A model generated the notes under the pieces. That model ran no database searches. It saw only the letters and a list, made by a program, of their open reading frames with translations, and was not told the origin of the DNA. DNA of 64,000 bases from an uncultured Bacteroidota bacterium (GTDB lineage: Bacteria; Bacteroidota; Bacteroidia; Bacteroidales; P3): assembly GCA_902777005.1 (NCBI GenBank), contig CACYSB010000003.1, forward strand, positions 74,614 to 138,613, in the 5' to 3' direction. Positions 1-9,308 of the stretch are shown here, one piece after another; positions within the stretch are counted from its first letter, which is position 1; the number at the start of each line of letters is the position of its first letter. The position numbers were made by a program, and so were the translations under genes.

Positions 1-2
1 GC

Positions 3-872
3 GGCATCGTAATAGGCATTATGGTAGCCATGGTGCTGTTTGACCTGTGGGGTGTGGACCGTCGCTACCTTAGCGACGAGAACTTTGTGGATAAGAACAA
101 GCTGGAGCTCCGCAGAGACCAGTGGGACTACGACATCGACGAGATGGCTATCCGATACGGCGACCAAGACTATCGCGTGCTCAACCTGGCCGTAAACACC
201 TACAACGACAGCAAACCAAGCGCATTCCACCACCAAGTGGGAGGCTACAGTGCCGCCAAACTGAGCCGCTACCAGAACCTTATAGACTTCTACCTGAGCC
301 GCCATATCAAGCCCGAAGTGCTGGCTATGCTCAACACACGCTATCTGGTGATGCAGAACGGGCAAGTGCAACGACTGCCAGAGGCCTTGGGCAACTGCTG
401 GTTTGTGAGCAACGTGAAAGCCGTTGGAAGTGCAAACGAAGAGATACTGGCGCTCAACGAGATTAACCCGGCAGTCACTGCCGTGGTCAACACACAGGAA
501 TTCACACTGCCGGACAACGAGAGCGTGAAAGACAGCAACGACCACATCGAGATGGTGCACCAGATGCCATACAACCCCAACTATCTGAAGTACAAATCGC
601 ACACCAGCGACGAGCAGTTGGCGGTGTTCAGCGAGATTTACTATGAACCCGACTGGCGTGCATACATTGACGGGAAACCTGCCAAATACATTCGGGCAAA
701 CTATGTGCTCCGCGCCATGTTTATCCCAGCCGGCGACCACATTATCGAATTCAGGAATGAGGCTCCGCGGATGCACAAACTGGACAACATCGCCCTCATC
801 TGCTCCATACTATTTGTATTGGCCGTGGCCGGCACACTTGTGATATATTACCGTAAACCGAAGAAATCATAA
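3..872 (+). CDS. C-terminal part of a YfhO-family membrane protein (5' end outside window)
   Basis: The frame is open back to the window edge, so the gene begins upstream; the ATG at 21 is only an internal methionine. The visible 290 residues look like the soluble C-terminal part of the large polytopic YfhO family, which is linked to transfer of sugars onto envelope glycans. Seen directly: a beta-rich domain with EPDWRAYIDGKPAKY and a final hydrophobic segment (about 20 residues) followed by YYRKPKKS, a positive-inside end. Nine bases separate it from the downstream GT2 gene, so both are probably in one transcript. Family assignment rests on the EPDW...DGK pattern and the terminal membrane helix; the catalytic half cannot be seen. 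Confidence 0.72.
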   Translation, partial: GIVIGIMVAMVLFDLWGVDRRYLSDENFVDKNKLELRRDQWDYDIDEMAIRYGDQDYRVLNLAVNTYNDSKPSAFHHQVGGYSAAKLSRYQNLIDFYLSRHIKPEVLAMLNTRYLVMQNGQVQRLPEALGNCWFVSNVKAVGSANEEILALNEINPAVTAVVNTQEFTLPDNESVKDSNDHIEMVHQMPYNPNYLKYKSHTSDEQLAVFSEIYYEPDWRAYIDGKPAKYIRANYVLRAMFIPAGDHIIEFRNEAPRMHKLDNIALICSILFVLAVAGTLVIYYRKPKKS

Positions 873-881
873 CAGAACGCC

Positions 882-1817
882 ATGCTTTCCGTCATTATCT
901 GCACCTACAATCGGGACAAATATATATACAATGTGCTGAAAAGCCTGGCAGAGAACACCCTGTCGCCAGTACTGTATGAAATTGTCCTGATAGACAATAA
1001 CTGCACAGACAACACCAATAGCGAATGTAACCGCTTTGTACATGATTACCCGGAGGTGAGGTTCCGCTACTTCGTGGAAACAAACCAAGGACTTTCCCAT
1101 GCACGCAACAGAGGTATACGTGAGAGTTCGGGAGACGTGCTGGTATACGTGGATGACGATGCATCGGTAAACGCCGAATACCTACAGACATATTACGACT
1201 TTTTCAGTCAACACACCGACATTGAGGCCGCCGGCGGCCCCATTATCCCACGATACGAGACCGAGGAGCCTGCATGGATGTCGCATTTCACGAAAGCGTT
1301 AATTACAGGATACAAATATCTTGGAGACAAAATCAAAGAGTTTCCAAAGAACGACTACCCTGGAGGGGGAAATGCCGCCTACCGTGATTCTGTATTTGAG
1401 AAAGTAGGCTTGTTCAATGTAGAACTGGGACGGAAAGGAGACAGCCTTGTGGGTGCGGAAGAGAAGGACATCTTCGACAAGATGACGACCTTAGGCATGC
1501 GGTTCTACTATCTGCCGAATGCAATACTATATCATTTGATTCCTGAAAAGAAGCTAAGCGACGACTATTTCAACAGGCTGACCTACTCTATCGGCAAAAG
1601 CGAACGGTTGCGCACACTGAATATTGGAAAGAAGAAATATGCGAAACGCCTGATTTCGGAAGCAATCAAGTGGGCCGCATCTATTGTGTTGTGCATATGC
1701 CACACGCTCACCGGTTCACCGAAGAAGGGCGTAAAATTGATTCAGTTCCGCTGTAACGTAACAAAAGGGCTGCTGGGAAAGCAAACGAGAATTACCGTTC
1801 GCTATAACGACTCATAG
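882..1817 (+). CDS. Family 2 glycosyltransferase
   Basis: 311-residue inverting GT-A glycosyltransferase. The N-terminus MLSVIICTYNRD is the usual nucleotide-sugar binding start of GT2 enzymes. A DDD metal-binding motif lies at residues 91-93 and GGGNAAYR at 161-168. The EEKD at 193-196 is in the position of the catalytic ED region. The C-terminal 60 residues hold one hydrophobic stretch (AASIVLCICHTLTG) that could anchor it to the inner face of the cytoplasmic membrane. It follows the YfhO-like gene closely and its last 16 bases overlap the tail of the convergent GT4 gene. Donor and acceptor sugars cannot be told; capsule, O-antigen or glycoprotein glycan are all possible. Confidence 0.9.
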   Translation: MLSVIICTYNRDKYIYNVLKSLAENTLSPVLYEIVLIDNNCTDNTNSECNRFVHDYPEVRFRYFVETNQGLSHARNRGIRESSGDVLVYVDDDASVNAEYLQTYYDFFSQHTDIEAAGGPIIPRYETEEPAWMSHFTKALITGYKYLGDKIKEFPKNDYPGGGNAAYRDSVFEKVGLFNVELGRKGDSLVGAEEKDIFDKMTTLGMRFYYLPNAILYHLIPEKKLSDDYFNRLTYSIGKSERLRTLNIGKKKYAKRLISEAIKWAASIVLCICHTLTGSPKKGVKLIQFRCNVTKGLLGKQTRITVRYNDS

Positions 1818-3010
1818 TAGGCGTACCATTCCCGGGCGACCTTGTCTACACTGAATTTTTGGGCTAACACAATGCCGTTTTGAGCCATTTTGTTGCGCAG
1901 CGCGTCATTCTGCATCAGCGAGACAAGATGGTTAACATAGGCATCCTTGTCGTTGTTTCTGACAATAAATCCATCGATGCCGTCCTCAACGACATCATGC
2001 AAAGACCCGAAACTGTCATACACGATAGGAACGCATCCGCATTGCTTCGCTTCCATCAATGTCATAGGAAACCCTTCAGTTATTGACACCATGATGAATA
2101 TGGACGCCTTCAGATAAAATGACAAAGGGTCCTGCCAGCCGGCAAAGGTCACATTCGGGATATGTCCCTTTTTCACCATATCCTCATATATTGGCTTGTC
2201 TTTGCCGTTCCCGACTATCACGAAACTCCACCCCTGGGCAACATCTGGCGCTTTTTTTTGTACAACACCCCATATCTCGAGGGCCTTGGATATCCGTTTA
2301 TGGTCTTCCTCCATTCTAGCCACAAGCAACAGAATCTTTTCCTTGGCCTCGAGCACAACATCTTCTTTTATGTCGAAACAAAGTGAGTTGCCTATTGCAT
2401 GCCATCGGGGTGGAATGGTTTTCAATCCCGCAATATTGGCGAAGTTCGGTTTGTAGTGCTCACTGAGCAAGACTAGGTTGGGCTCGTTGTCTGGGATACG
2501 CTTGTATTTTTTCCGGAAGTAAAGTTTGACCAAATGAGGAAAGGTATCGAAGACCATAGCCTTCATGGCATCCTTCAAAACATCGGACTTATTCCATGAC
2601 TTTGAGAGGAAACGTTTCAAATAAAAGCCGTAACTACAATGAAGCCGCTCGGCCCCAACACAAGAGTTATGATATAGGAAGCAATACTTTGTGGCGGGTG
2701 TGTGAGGTTTTATCATCCGCAATGCCGGCATTATTGATTTTATATGCCCCTTCACAATACAATTGTTGATAACAAAATCTATCCTGTTGGACACAATCAA
2801 TCCCTCCAATTCATCCAGAAGATTGCCCGACAATACAAGCTCTTTCTTAAAAAGAGGATTCGGCATCTGTTTGTTATCCATCAATGAGAAGAAGGCGTGG
2901 AAGCATTCATGACCGTCAGCCGTGAACTGCTTGGCAAGATTACAGATAACCCGTTCAATACCACCGAAAGTAGGCAAGGCTTGTCTGTCGGAGATAAACA
3001 ATATATTCAT
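1802..3010 (-). CDS. Family 4 glycosyltransferase (last gene of the phosphonate-glycan operon)
   Basis: 402-residue retaining GT-B glycosyltransferase. The start MNILFISDRQALPTFGGIERV carries the GGIE acceptor-side loop (16-19). The C-terminal half has a donor site with the E-x7-E pair at 312 and 320 (TEGFPMTLMEAKQCG) and a GxxxP-like strand after it. It lies 41 bases downstream of the licD gene, on the same strand as the phosphonate genes, so it is probably the last gene of that operon and may build the glycan that receives the phosphonate. Its tail overlaps the convergent GT2 gene by 16 bases. Specificity is unknown. Confidence 0.88.
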   Translation of the reverse strand: MNILFISDRQALPTFGGIERVICNLAKQFTADGHECFHAFFSLMDNKQMPNPLFKKELVLSGNLLDELEGLIVSNRIDFVINNCIVKGHIKSIMPALRMIKPHTPATKYCFLYHNSCVGAERLHCSYGFYLKRFLSKSWNKSDVLKDAMKAMVFDTFPHLVKLYFRKKYKRIPDNEPNLVLLSEHYKPNFANIAGLKTIPPRWHAIGNSLCFDIKEDVVLEAKEKILLLVARMEEDHKRISKALEIWGVVQKKAPDVAQGWSFVIVGNGKDKPIYEDMVKKGHIPNVTFAGWQDPLSFYLKASIFIMVSITEGFPMTLMEAKQCGCVPIVYDSFGSLHDVVEDGIDGFIVRNNDKDAYVNHLVSLMQNDALRNKMAQNGIVLAQKFSVDKVAREWYAYYESL

Positions 3011-3051
3011 GTTTGCAGCAAATGGATTATATCGGGACGCTTTCTTTTGTC

Positions 3052-3855
3052 CTAATCACAGAACTCATACGAGGTTGTATGGATCTGCCTTTTCTCTTCA
3101 GGGGGCACCTGCATATAGTTCCCATAATAGTCGGTCAGCACCTTGTCATAATTGTTAGGCACAGAAACCACCATCTTTTCAAACTGAATGTCTTTTGTGG
3201 GAAGATAGTCGCTATAATGTTTTTGCATGGCGTACAATGGCTCTGTCAATCCAAATTCATCCATTCTCAGGTTTTTATCACAGAACATACTCAAGAGAAG
3301 CATCATTTGCTTTAAAACCCACACGAACGGGTATAGCAAGTATGCAATAGCGACAGAGACATTAAACGGTTCAAAATGATGGACCCGACGATAGCATCTG
3401 CCGTACAAAGGATCCAACCACCTGCGGAAGCGTACATTTCCTTTTATTATCGGGAAAATATCTATCCATATACCTTGATGTTTCCGCTTGCTTTGCGAGA
3501 AATCCAAAGTACTGTCGATGGTTCTCGACTTGACATCGACCACCTTGGAGAAAGTAAGTGGATAATACTTCTCCGTGTCTGAATTTTGAACCACATATTG
3601 CTCGGAAAGTTCTTGGGGTGCAATGGCAAGAAACCGCCTATAGTCTTCTTCCATCATGGAAATATCCAAATCATCATCCCAGGGAATGAAACCACCATGG
3701 CGAACAGCTCCCAGAAGTGTACCATAATCGACCCAGTAAGGGATATTGTGCCTTTTGCACACTTTGTCCACCTCAACCAAAATGTCCAGCATTCTTAATT
3801 GTGCTTTGCGAAGCATGGTTCCTTCCCCGTTGTATTTTGAAAAGTCTTCTTCCAT
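3052..3855 (-). CDS. LicD-family phosphotransferase
   Basis: 267 residues. LicD enzymes (nucleotidyltransferase-like fold) move a phosphorylated small group, classically phosphocholine from CDP-choline, onto a sugar. Seen: the family signature YWVDYGTLLGAVRHGGF from residue 40 and the acidic PWDDDLDI at 59-66, which holds the metal-binding aspartates. In this operon the likely donor is a CDP-linked phosphonate made by the upstream genes, and the acceptor a glycan made with the adjacent GT4. That donor assignment is inference from gene order; the family call is firm. The gene starts 6 bases after the dehydrogenase stop, which fits co-translation. Confidence 0.88.
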   Translation of the reverse strand: MEEDFSKYNGEGTMLRKAQLRMLDILVEVDKVCKRHNIPYWVDYGTLLGAVRHGGFIPWDDDLDISMMEEDYRRFLAIAPQELSEQYVVQNSDTEKYYPLTFSKVVDVKSRTIDSTLDFSQSKRKHQGIWIDIFPIIKGNVRFRRWLDPLYGRCYRRVHHFEPFNVSVAIAYLLYPFVWVLKQMMLLLSMFCDKNLRMDEFGLTEPLYAMQKHYSDYLPTKDIQFEKMVVSVPNNYDKVLTDYYGNYMQVPPEEKRQIHTTSYEFCD

Positions 3856-3861
3856 GATAAA

Positions 3862-4950
3862 TCAGATTATAATACGATTATATATCCTCCGGATAACTAC
3901 ATCGCCTAGCCACACAGGGTTGTTCCTCAACCTTTCTGGATTGACTGACTTGGACAGTATATCAAGATCCACCTCTATATTGTTGCTTTTAAAAGATGGC
4001 AAATCAAGGCTGAACATTATAGCGCGGAACATCATCAGCCCCTTATATGCGCTGTCACAGCCCATAATTTGGCCCAAACACTCGAAGATGAACTCCAGAT
4101 GATTCTTGCCACGCGGATCGATGCATTTGTCAGTGTGTTCCATCATATACACCCACACCTCTGGCAGACAGAGCGCCACAGCATGGCCATGCGGCAAGCC
4201 GTACATGGAGGTCAGCTTGTAACTCATTGCGTGAGGTGCCGTCGTCTGCGAAATGTTTATAGCACGCCCGCCGTAGTTGGCTGCCATCATGATATTTTGC
4301 GCATCCTCCTCACTATTGTCCTCGATATACCCGTGCCAATGATCCATTATCAACTGCAGGCCTATTTTGGCGTGGAGCATACTCTCGTCGGTGGAGTTGA
4401 CGCTCCACAGCGATTCTATACACTGGCACATTGCGTCGAGCATGGTGCATTTCTTCTGGTAAAGAGGCAGTGATTTTAGCAATGCAGGTTCAAGAACGGC
4501 ATAGTTGGGGACAATGCTTTCATGGGTAACACTCTGCTTCTTCCCCTCAAAATATATCACAGCGTAACGGGTACTCTCACTGCCGGTACCTGCCGTGGTC
4601 GGTATTGCAATCAATGGCACACCACTATCCTTGTATTCTTGCTGCAGATAGTTTTCCTTATGGTCCATCCTGCAGTATAGCTTTATACATTTGGCAACGT
4701 CGATAGTTGAACCACCGCCGACTGCAACTATTGCATCACACTGGTTCTCATTGAAAAGCCTCACACCATCACACACCTGCTCATAAAGTGGATTAGGGGT
4801 AAATCCATTGAACAACGCTGCCGGATGGAAACAATCTTTTATTGGCAGGAATGGGAACGACGTATCGCATACAAGCATATAACGCTTGCTGCCCACCTCC
4901 GACAATGCCTTCTCTATGTTCTCATATCCCTTAAGTATCTGCTGCATCAC
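3862..4950 (-). CDS. Iron-type alcohol dehydrogenase, probable phosphonoacetaldehyde reductase
   Basis: 362 residues of the group III (iron-containing) alcohol dehydrogenase family. The dinucleotide-binding GGGS is at 78-81 and PTTAGTGSE at 117-125. Metal ligands expected in the family are D172, H240 and H254, but the fourth position (D172+4) is Gln176 rather than the usual His. The gene sits directly after phosphonopyruvate decarboxylase, whose product is phosphonoacetaldehyde. Enzymes of this family placed there in known pathways (for example PhpC and FomC) reduce it to 2-hydroxyethylphosphonate. No aminotransferase (AepZ type) is visible, so a hydroxyethyl rather than aminoethyl product is the best guess. 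Function is inferred from context; fold is clear. Confidence 0.8.
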   Translation of the reverse strand: MMQQILKGYENIEKALSEVGSKRYMLVCDTSFPFLPIKDCFHPAALFNGFTPNPLYEQVCDGVRLFNENQCDAIVAVGGGSTIDVAKCIKLYCRMDHKENYLQQEYKDSGVPLIAIPTTAGTGSESTRYAVIYFEGKKQSVTHESIVPNYAVLEPALLKSLPLYQKKCTMLDAMCQCIESLWSVNSTDESMLHAKIGLQLIMDHWHGYIEDNSEEDAQNIMMAANYGGRAINISQTTAPHAMSYKLTSMYGLPHGHAVALCLPEVWVYMMEHTDKCIDPRGKNHLEFIFECLGQIMGCDSAYKGLMMFRAIMFSLDLPSFKSNNIEVDLDILSKSVNPERLRNNPVWLGDVVIRRIYNRIII

Positions 4951-4952
4951 AA

Positions 4953-6077
4953 TTACTTTTTAAGGAATTCCATCAAAGCCTCTTTGTTCTGTATCGGAGT
5001 AGTGGTCGGTCGCCCAAGGTCTTTACGGTTACCCTTCTTCACTCTGACTTCAATCAGTTTGGTACCACCTGTATGCACATTGCCCAATGTCTCTTTCAAC
5101 TGTTCCGACGTCACAACACAAACTGCATCGTCATAATGCATGGCATGGGCAATCCTTACAAGGTCAATATCATGACCCACCGTTGGCTGTCCGCCTACAC
5201 TGTCGTGAGCACCATTGTTGAACACCACATGGACATAGTTTGTCAGATGTTTGCTGCCTACAAGAGCCATATTGCCCATGTGCATGATACTGGCACCGTC
5301 TCCGTCGAAACAATATACTTTACGCTCCGGATGCTGCAAGGCAATGCCTAGAGCAATCATAGAAGCATGTCCCATCGATCCCACAGTAAGGAAATCACGC
5401 TCATGTCCCTGATCCATTGCAGTACGGTATTCAAACAACTCGCGGCTTATCATACCCGTTGTGCTTACAATGACAGCATCAGCCGGAACACTGGATGCGA
5501 CCGTCCGTATTGCCTCTTCCCTACTCATGGTGTAGTCGTTCATCACCACATTCTGCAGCGTATAGCTGTCAAAGGTATCCTTCTCAACCACCAGCGCATA
5601 TGCATCGCCTGTCTCACGAATGCTACGCATGGCCTTCTCTATCTGTCTGGCTGCCTGGTCTTCCTCCTTCGACAACACCTCATAATTGATACCCATCACG
5701 TTGAGCAGGCCTGTAGTCACTTTACCCTGCTTCACATGTTGCGGCTCATCGTGCACACCGGGGCGGCCACGCCAACCTATCAGCAACAAGAGAGGTATGT
5801 GATACACCTCGCGGTCGGTCAACGACGCCAACGGGTTCACAGCATTGCCTTCTCCGCTGTTCTGCATATACACACATCCAACCTTGCCTGTGGCAAGATG
5901 GTATCCGGCTGCGAGCGCCACAGCGCCACCCTCGTTGGCGGCGATAATATTATGCCTGCCGTCGAAATGGTCTGTAATATATGCGCATACATTCTTCAAC
6001 AACGAGTCGGGAACTCCTGCATAGAATTCCACACCCTCATCTTTGAGTTTTTCTATAAAAAACTGCGGTTTAATCAT
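4953..6077 (-). CDS. aepY: Phosphonopyruvate decarboxylase
   Basis: 374-residue thiamine-diphosphate enzyme that converts phosphonopyruvate to phosphonoacetaldehyde and CO2, the step that makes phosphonate synthesis irreversible. Seen: N-terminal [11 protein letters not shown], the cofactor-activating glutamate in [15 protein letters not shown] (E49), and the ThDP/metal motif from GDG at 259-261 to NN at 287-288, followed by [10 protein letters not shown], typical of this subfamily. Its ATG overlaps the stop of the PEP mutase gene by 4 bases and its stop is 2 bases before the dehydrogenase gene, so the three are translated as a unit. Confidence is high because both motif set and neighbours agree. 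Confidence 0.93.
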   Translation of the reverse strand: MIKPQFFIEKLKDEGVEFYAGVPDSLLKNVCAYITDHFDGRHNIIAANEGGAVALAAGYHLATGKVGCVYMQNSGEGNAVNPLASLTDREVYHIPLLLLIGWRGRPGVHDEPQHVKQGKVTTGLLNVMGINYEVLSKEEDQAARQIEKAMRSIRETGDAYALVVEKDTFDSYTLQNVVMNDYTMSREEAIRTVASSVPADAVIVSTTGMISRELFEYRTAMDQGHERDFLTVGSMGHASMIALGIALQHPERKVYCFDGDGASIMHMGNMALVGSKHLTNYVHVVFNNGAHDSVGGQPTVGHDIDLVRIAHAMHYDDAVCVVTSEQLKETLGNVHTGGTKLIEVRVKKGNRKDLGRPTTTPIQNKEALMEFLKK

Positions 6078-7384
6078 TTCTTTGTTCCAGGAATGAGAGT
6101 AAGTATCTCTTTTATCGGCATACAGTATTCGTTGCTGGCCTCAAGGCTGCGCTGATGCATCAGTATGCTCTTGGCGCAGTTCACCATCGCAGGATAGGCT
6201 GCACGAAGCATGTGGTTTGCATAGATAACCACATTGATGCCCCACGAGGCCAGTTCTTCTTCAGTAAACTGGTTATATGTTGTCGGCACAGCCACTATAG
6301 GTGTTTCAACGTCTTTCTCGCGGAATCGCTGGCAGAACTCCTTGATGTCCATACCGTCTTTGTTCTTGCTGTGAATCATAATACCGTCGGCGCCGGCGGC
6401 CACATATGCAAAAGCACGCTCCAAGGCATCATCCACAGGCTTGCCGGCAATAAGGCTCTCTATACGGGCTATCACCATAAAGTCATCGGTAATCTGGGCA
6501 TTCTTGCCGGCTTTAATCTTGGCGCAGAACCCTTCTATGCTGTCTTGCATCTGCACGGCATCGGTTCCGAACAGCGAATTCTGTTTCAACCCCACCTTGT
6601 CCTCTATTATGACAGCCGAAATACCCAGACGCTCTAAAGTACGGACGGTGAATACAAAGTGTTCAACCTTGCCGCCGGTGTCACCGTCAAAGATAACGGG
6701 CTTAGTGGTCACCTCAAGGGCGTCGTTGAGGTCGTGCAAACGCGTTGTAATATCCACCGCCTCAATATCGGGCTTACCCTTGCTGGTGCTGTCAGTGAGG
6801 CTACTGGCCCACATGCCGTCAAACTCCTCTTTCTTACCGTTCACATCCACATAGGTATTCTCTATTATCAGGCCCGTCAATCCGCTGTGGCTCTCCAGTA
6901 TACGTACAATCTTCTTGGCACCTATCAGCCTACGCAGACGTTTCATTCGTATCTCAGGCGTAGTGCCTATCTCCTTCAGACGCTGGTTCATGGCGGTGCT
7001 GCTTATACCTTGGGTATACGGTATGTCTATAACCTTGCCGCCCCATTCCGCCATCGCGTCGATAATGCGCTGGCGAGTCTTCTGCTGAACTCCCTCTTTC
7101 CAGTCGTCGCCATGCACCACATAGTCAGGCTTCAGCTCACGGAGGTTGGGTACATAATCCAGAGTCGTCTGCGGCACCACACGATCCACCCCCTTGATAT
7201 TGCTCACTATCTCGGCACGCTGTTCGTAGGTGAGGTACGGCAACCGCTTGTAGCTGGCTATAGCTTCGTCTGTCAACACACCGACTGTCACACTGCCAAG
7301 TTTGACAGCCTCATGTATTATATTCAGATGACCCGGATGGATCATGTCGGCACTCATGCCGACATACACAGTCTTCTTATCCAT
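6074..7384 (-). CDS. aepX: Bifunctional cytidylyltransferase-like / phosphoenolpyruvate mutase fusion
   Basis: 436 residues, two domains. Residues 1-140 resemble glycerol-phosphate cytidylyltransferases (TagD): HPGH at 16-19, a HGDDW strand at 91-95 and GISST around 127-131. Residues 150-436 are PEP mutase, which rearranges PEP to phosphonopyruvate, the entry step to C-P compounds. The diagnostic EDKxxxKxNS is present as [10 protein letters not shown] at 261-270, and this separates PEP mutase from isocitrate lyase and methylisocitrate lyase. The fused nucleotidyltransferase suggests the phosphonate is activated as a CDP derivative before transfer. The ATG overlaps the end of the IspD-like gene by 8 bases and the stop overlaps the decarboxylase start. 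Confidence 0.93.
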   Translation of the reverse strand: MDKKTVYVGMSADMIHPGHLNIIHEAVKLGSVTVGVLTDEAIASYKRLPYLTYEQRAEIVSNIKGVDRVVPQTTLDYVPNLRELKPDYVVHGDDWKEGVQQKTRQRIIDAMAEWGGKVIDIPYTQGISSTAMNQRLKEIGTTPEIRMKRLRRLIGAKKIVRILESHSGLTGLIIENTYVDVNGKKEEFDGMWASSLTDSTSKGKPDIEAVDITTRLHDLNDALEVTTKPVIFDGDTGGKVEHFVFTVRTLERLGISAVIIEDKVGLKQNSLFGTDAVQMQDSIEGFCAKIKAGKNAQITDDFMVIARIESLIAGKPVDDALERAFAYVAAGADGIMIHSKNKDGMDIKEFCQRFREKDVETPIVAVPTTYNQFTEEELASWGINVVIYANHMLRAAYPAMVNCAKSILMHQRSLEASNEYCMPIKEILTLIPGTKK

Positions 7385-8096
7385 TGTTTATATAGTTTAG
7401 CATCACGGACAGGTCGTCCGCATGAGTTATTTTCATATTCTTTTCCATGCCTTCCACCACCGCAATCTTGGTGCCGGGCATGTATTTGCGCACCACCCCA
7501 CAGTCGTCGGTGACATTGAACTGGGGGTCTTGCAGGGCCCGCTGGTATGCATCGCGTATCAGGGGCAGACGGAAAGCCTGAGGCGTCTGGGCACGCCACA
7601 TAAGGCGGCGCTCGGGAATACGTGCCACGAAACGCCCGAAGTCATTGCCGTCGAAGTCGGGATGCACCTCCCACATGGTGTCCGTGCTGGGCACAGCCAC
7701 CCCCACAGCCTCGTGGTGTTCCAGAGCCTTGACCACACGGTCAATAATATCTGCCGTCACAAAAGGCCGCGCCGCGTCGTGCAGCAGCAGGTTGGTGTCG
7801 TCGGGCTCGTCGATATACGCCATCACGGCGTTGAGTGTCGACATGTAACGTTCACTGCCCCCGTCAATAACCTTGGTCAGTTTCCGCCAACTGCTTCTCT
7901 TGGCAATGGCCTCAAACTCACCCTTCCAGTCGGGGTGCATAACCACAGCCACCTCGTCGATGGCCGGATGGCTGTCGAAGGCATCCATTGGGTATTCTAT
8001 CACAGCACGTCCGGCAAGGGGCAGAAACTGCTTAGGCATCTCCGCACCCATGCGGTTGCCTGTCCCACCGGCCAGTATCACTGCAATATTTCTCAT
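7377..8096 (-). CDS. IspD/TarI-family cytidylyltransferase, first gene of phosphonate operon
   Basis: 239 residues from the chosen start at 8096 ([13 protein letters not shown]); the longer frame to 8129 would run into the promoter. Seen: the CTP-binding loop GGTGNRMG with K22 (MPKQF), HDAARP at 106-111 and a terminal [12 protein letters not shown], all as in IspD (methylerythritol 4-phosphate cytidylyltransferase) and its relatives TarI/ISPD, which make CDP-ribitol. It overlaps the PEP mutase gene by 8 bases, so its product is expected to work with the phosphonate pathway, perhaps making a CDP-activated head group for LicD. It could instead be the cell's ordinary IspD; only a search of the rest of the genome for another copy would settle this. 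Confidence 0.75.
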   Translation of the reverse strand: MRNIAVILAGGTGNRMGAEMPKQFLPLAGRAVIEYPMDAFDSHPAIDEVAVVMHPDWKGEFEAIAKRSSWRKLTKVIDGGSERYMSTLNAVMAYIDEPDDTNLLLHDAARPFVTADIIDRVVKALEHHEAVGVAVPSTDTMWEVHPDFDGNDFGRFVARIPERRLMWRAQTPQAFRLPLIRDAYQRALQDPQFNVTDDCGVVRKYMPGTKIAVVEGMEKNMKITHADDLSVMLNYINNG

Positions 8097-8118
8097 TTTT
8101 AGTCGCTTTATTCGACTG

Positions 8119-8126
8119 CAAAAATA
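8119..8126 (-). promoter_or_regulatory. Possible -7 box for the phosphonate operon
   Basis: Reading the minus strand gives TATTTTTG, a match to the Bacteroidota TAnnTTTG box, 22 bases before the ATG at 8096. No clear TTG lies 19-21 bases further upstream, so the promoter is only moderately supported. The 105-base gap is shared with the divergent YwqK/MORN gene. Confidence 0.45.
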
Positions 8127-8201
8127 CATCTTTTTTTCGACATATTAAAATAAATAATATAAAACGGCGTTATTCAAACAAATAATAGCAAGTACAACCT
8201 A

Positions 8202-9239
8202 ATGAAAAAGACATTATTATTCCTCGCCGCCGCGATGATGCTGACTTCCGTCGGCGCTGTGGCGCAGAACAAGATTGACAAGCAGGGGCGCCGTCAGGGC
8301 CACTGGGTACGCACCGACAAGGACGGCTCCAAAATCTACGAAGGCACCTTCGTCGACGGTCTTGAGACTGGCGTCTTCACCTACTACTACCACGACGGCT
8401 CCGTACGCATCCGCAACACATACACCGAGCCCGGGCGTGTATGCACCCATGAGGCCTTCGACGAGCAGGGCCACCGCCTTGCCACCGGCACCTACAACCA
8501 GCGCAACCGCGACGGCCAGTGGAAGTTCTATAACGAGAGCGGACGCCTCGTCAAAGAAGCCCAATACAAGATGGGTGTCAAGCACGGCCTCCACGTCATC
8601 TACACCTCCAAGGGCGACACCGCCGAGGTGACCCACTGGGCCGACAACCACCGCCACGGCCGCTGGTGGAAACGCATTGGCGAGAACGGTTACATAACAG
8701 GTATCTATGTGCGCGGTGGCCTCGAAGGACGCCTTGTCGAATATGACGACAACGGCCTCCTCATCCGCGAAGGCTTCTACAAGGACGGCTTCCGCCACGG
8801 TGCCTACCGCTTCTTCGAGGAGCGCCACCTCACTATCGACGAGACATGGAACCACGGCACCCTAAGCGACCGCCGCATACGCCTCCTCACACCCGACACA
8901 GAGTTCGTCTCCGTCCGCGACATTGCCTGCCTCGCCCCGCAGGGCAAGGCCAAGACCGTCGTATACCTCAAAGATGGCAGCAAGAAGGTTTCGCGCGAGA
9001 GTTCCGAAGCCGTCTACGACCGCCTTGGCAGCGAGTTCTTCGCCTATGCCAACCACAAGAGCCGCATCCTAGTGGCCATGAGCTGCGTACAAGGCGTATC
9101 CAAGGACCCTGAAGGCCGCGAAGTGCTTATCCTCGAACCGCAACCCGACTTTGCCATCTTCCCCGACGAGGACGGCCTCAAGATGGTGCGCAGCTGCCAA
9201 TACGAGGACGACTCCCCCCTCGAAAAACTTATCCGATAG
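8202..9239 (+). CDS. Secreted YwqK/MORN-repeat protein
   Basis: 345 residues with a clear signal peptide (MKKTLLFLAAAMMLTSVGAVAQ). Residues 23-225 hold about eight MORN_2-type repeats of roughly 23 residues, visible as recurring G-x-W/Y-x-x-Y/F units such as GRRQGHWVRTDKDG, RDGQWKFYNESGRLV, KHGLHVIY and RHGAYRFFEE. Such proteins are often labelled YwqK antitoxin, but that name comes from one Bacillus locus and should not be taken as a function here. The C-terminal 110 residues match no family I know. The protein is probably periplasmic or surface-exposed; there is no lipobox and no T9SS tail. Confidence 0.8.
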   Translation: MKKTLLFLAAAMMLTSVGAVAQNKIDKQGRRQGHWVRTDKDGSKIYEGTFVDGLETGVFTYYYHDGSVRIRNTYTEPGRVCTHEAFDEQGHRLATGTYNQRNRDGQWKFYNESGRLVKEAQYKMGVKHGLHVIYTSKGDTAEVTHWADNHRHGRWWKRIGENGYITGIYVRGGLEGRLVEYDDNGLLIREGFYKDGFRHGAYRFFEERHLTIDETWNHGTLSDRRIRLLTPDTEFVSVRDIACLAPQGKAKTVVYLKDGSKKVSRESSEAVYDRLGSEFFAYANHKSRILVAMSCVQGVSKDPEGREVLILEPQPDFAIFPDEDGLKMVRSCQYEDDSPLEKLIR

Positions 9240-9275
9240 CCGGGACCTCCATGAAATGCCCCGGCACGGCACGAC

Positions 9276-9308
9276 AAAAAAAAGACGCAGCCCCCAAGAC
9301 AGGGGGCT
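9276..9308 (-). terminator. Rho-independent terminator of the candidate small RNA
   Basis: Arms AGCCCCC (9289-9295) and GGGGGCT (9302-9308) with a 6-base loop. On the minus strand a U-rich tail of eight U follows at about 9283-9276. The T-run is only on the minus-strand side, so it ends minus-strand transcription rather than the YwqK gene. Confidence 0.75.

Noticed and set aside
8202..9239. YwqK antitoxin of a toxin-antitoxin pair
   Set aside because: It is an exported MORN-repeat protein with no toxin gene nearby; only the repeat family is shared.
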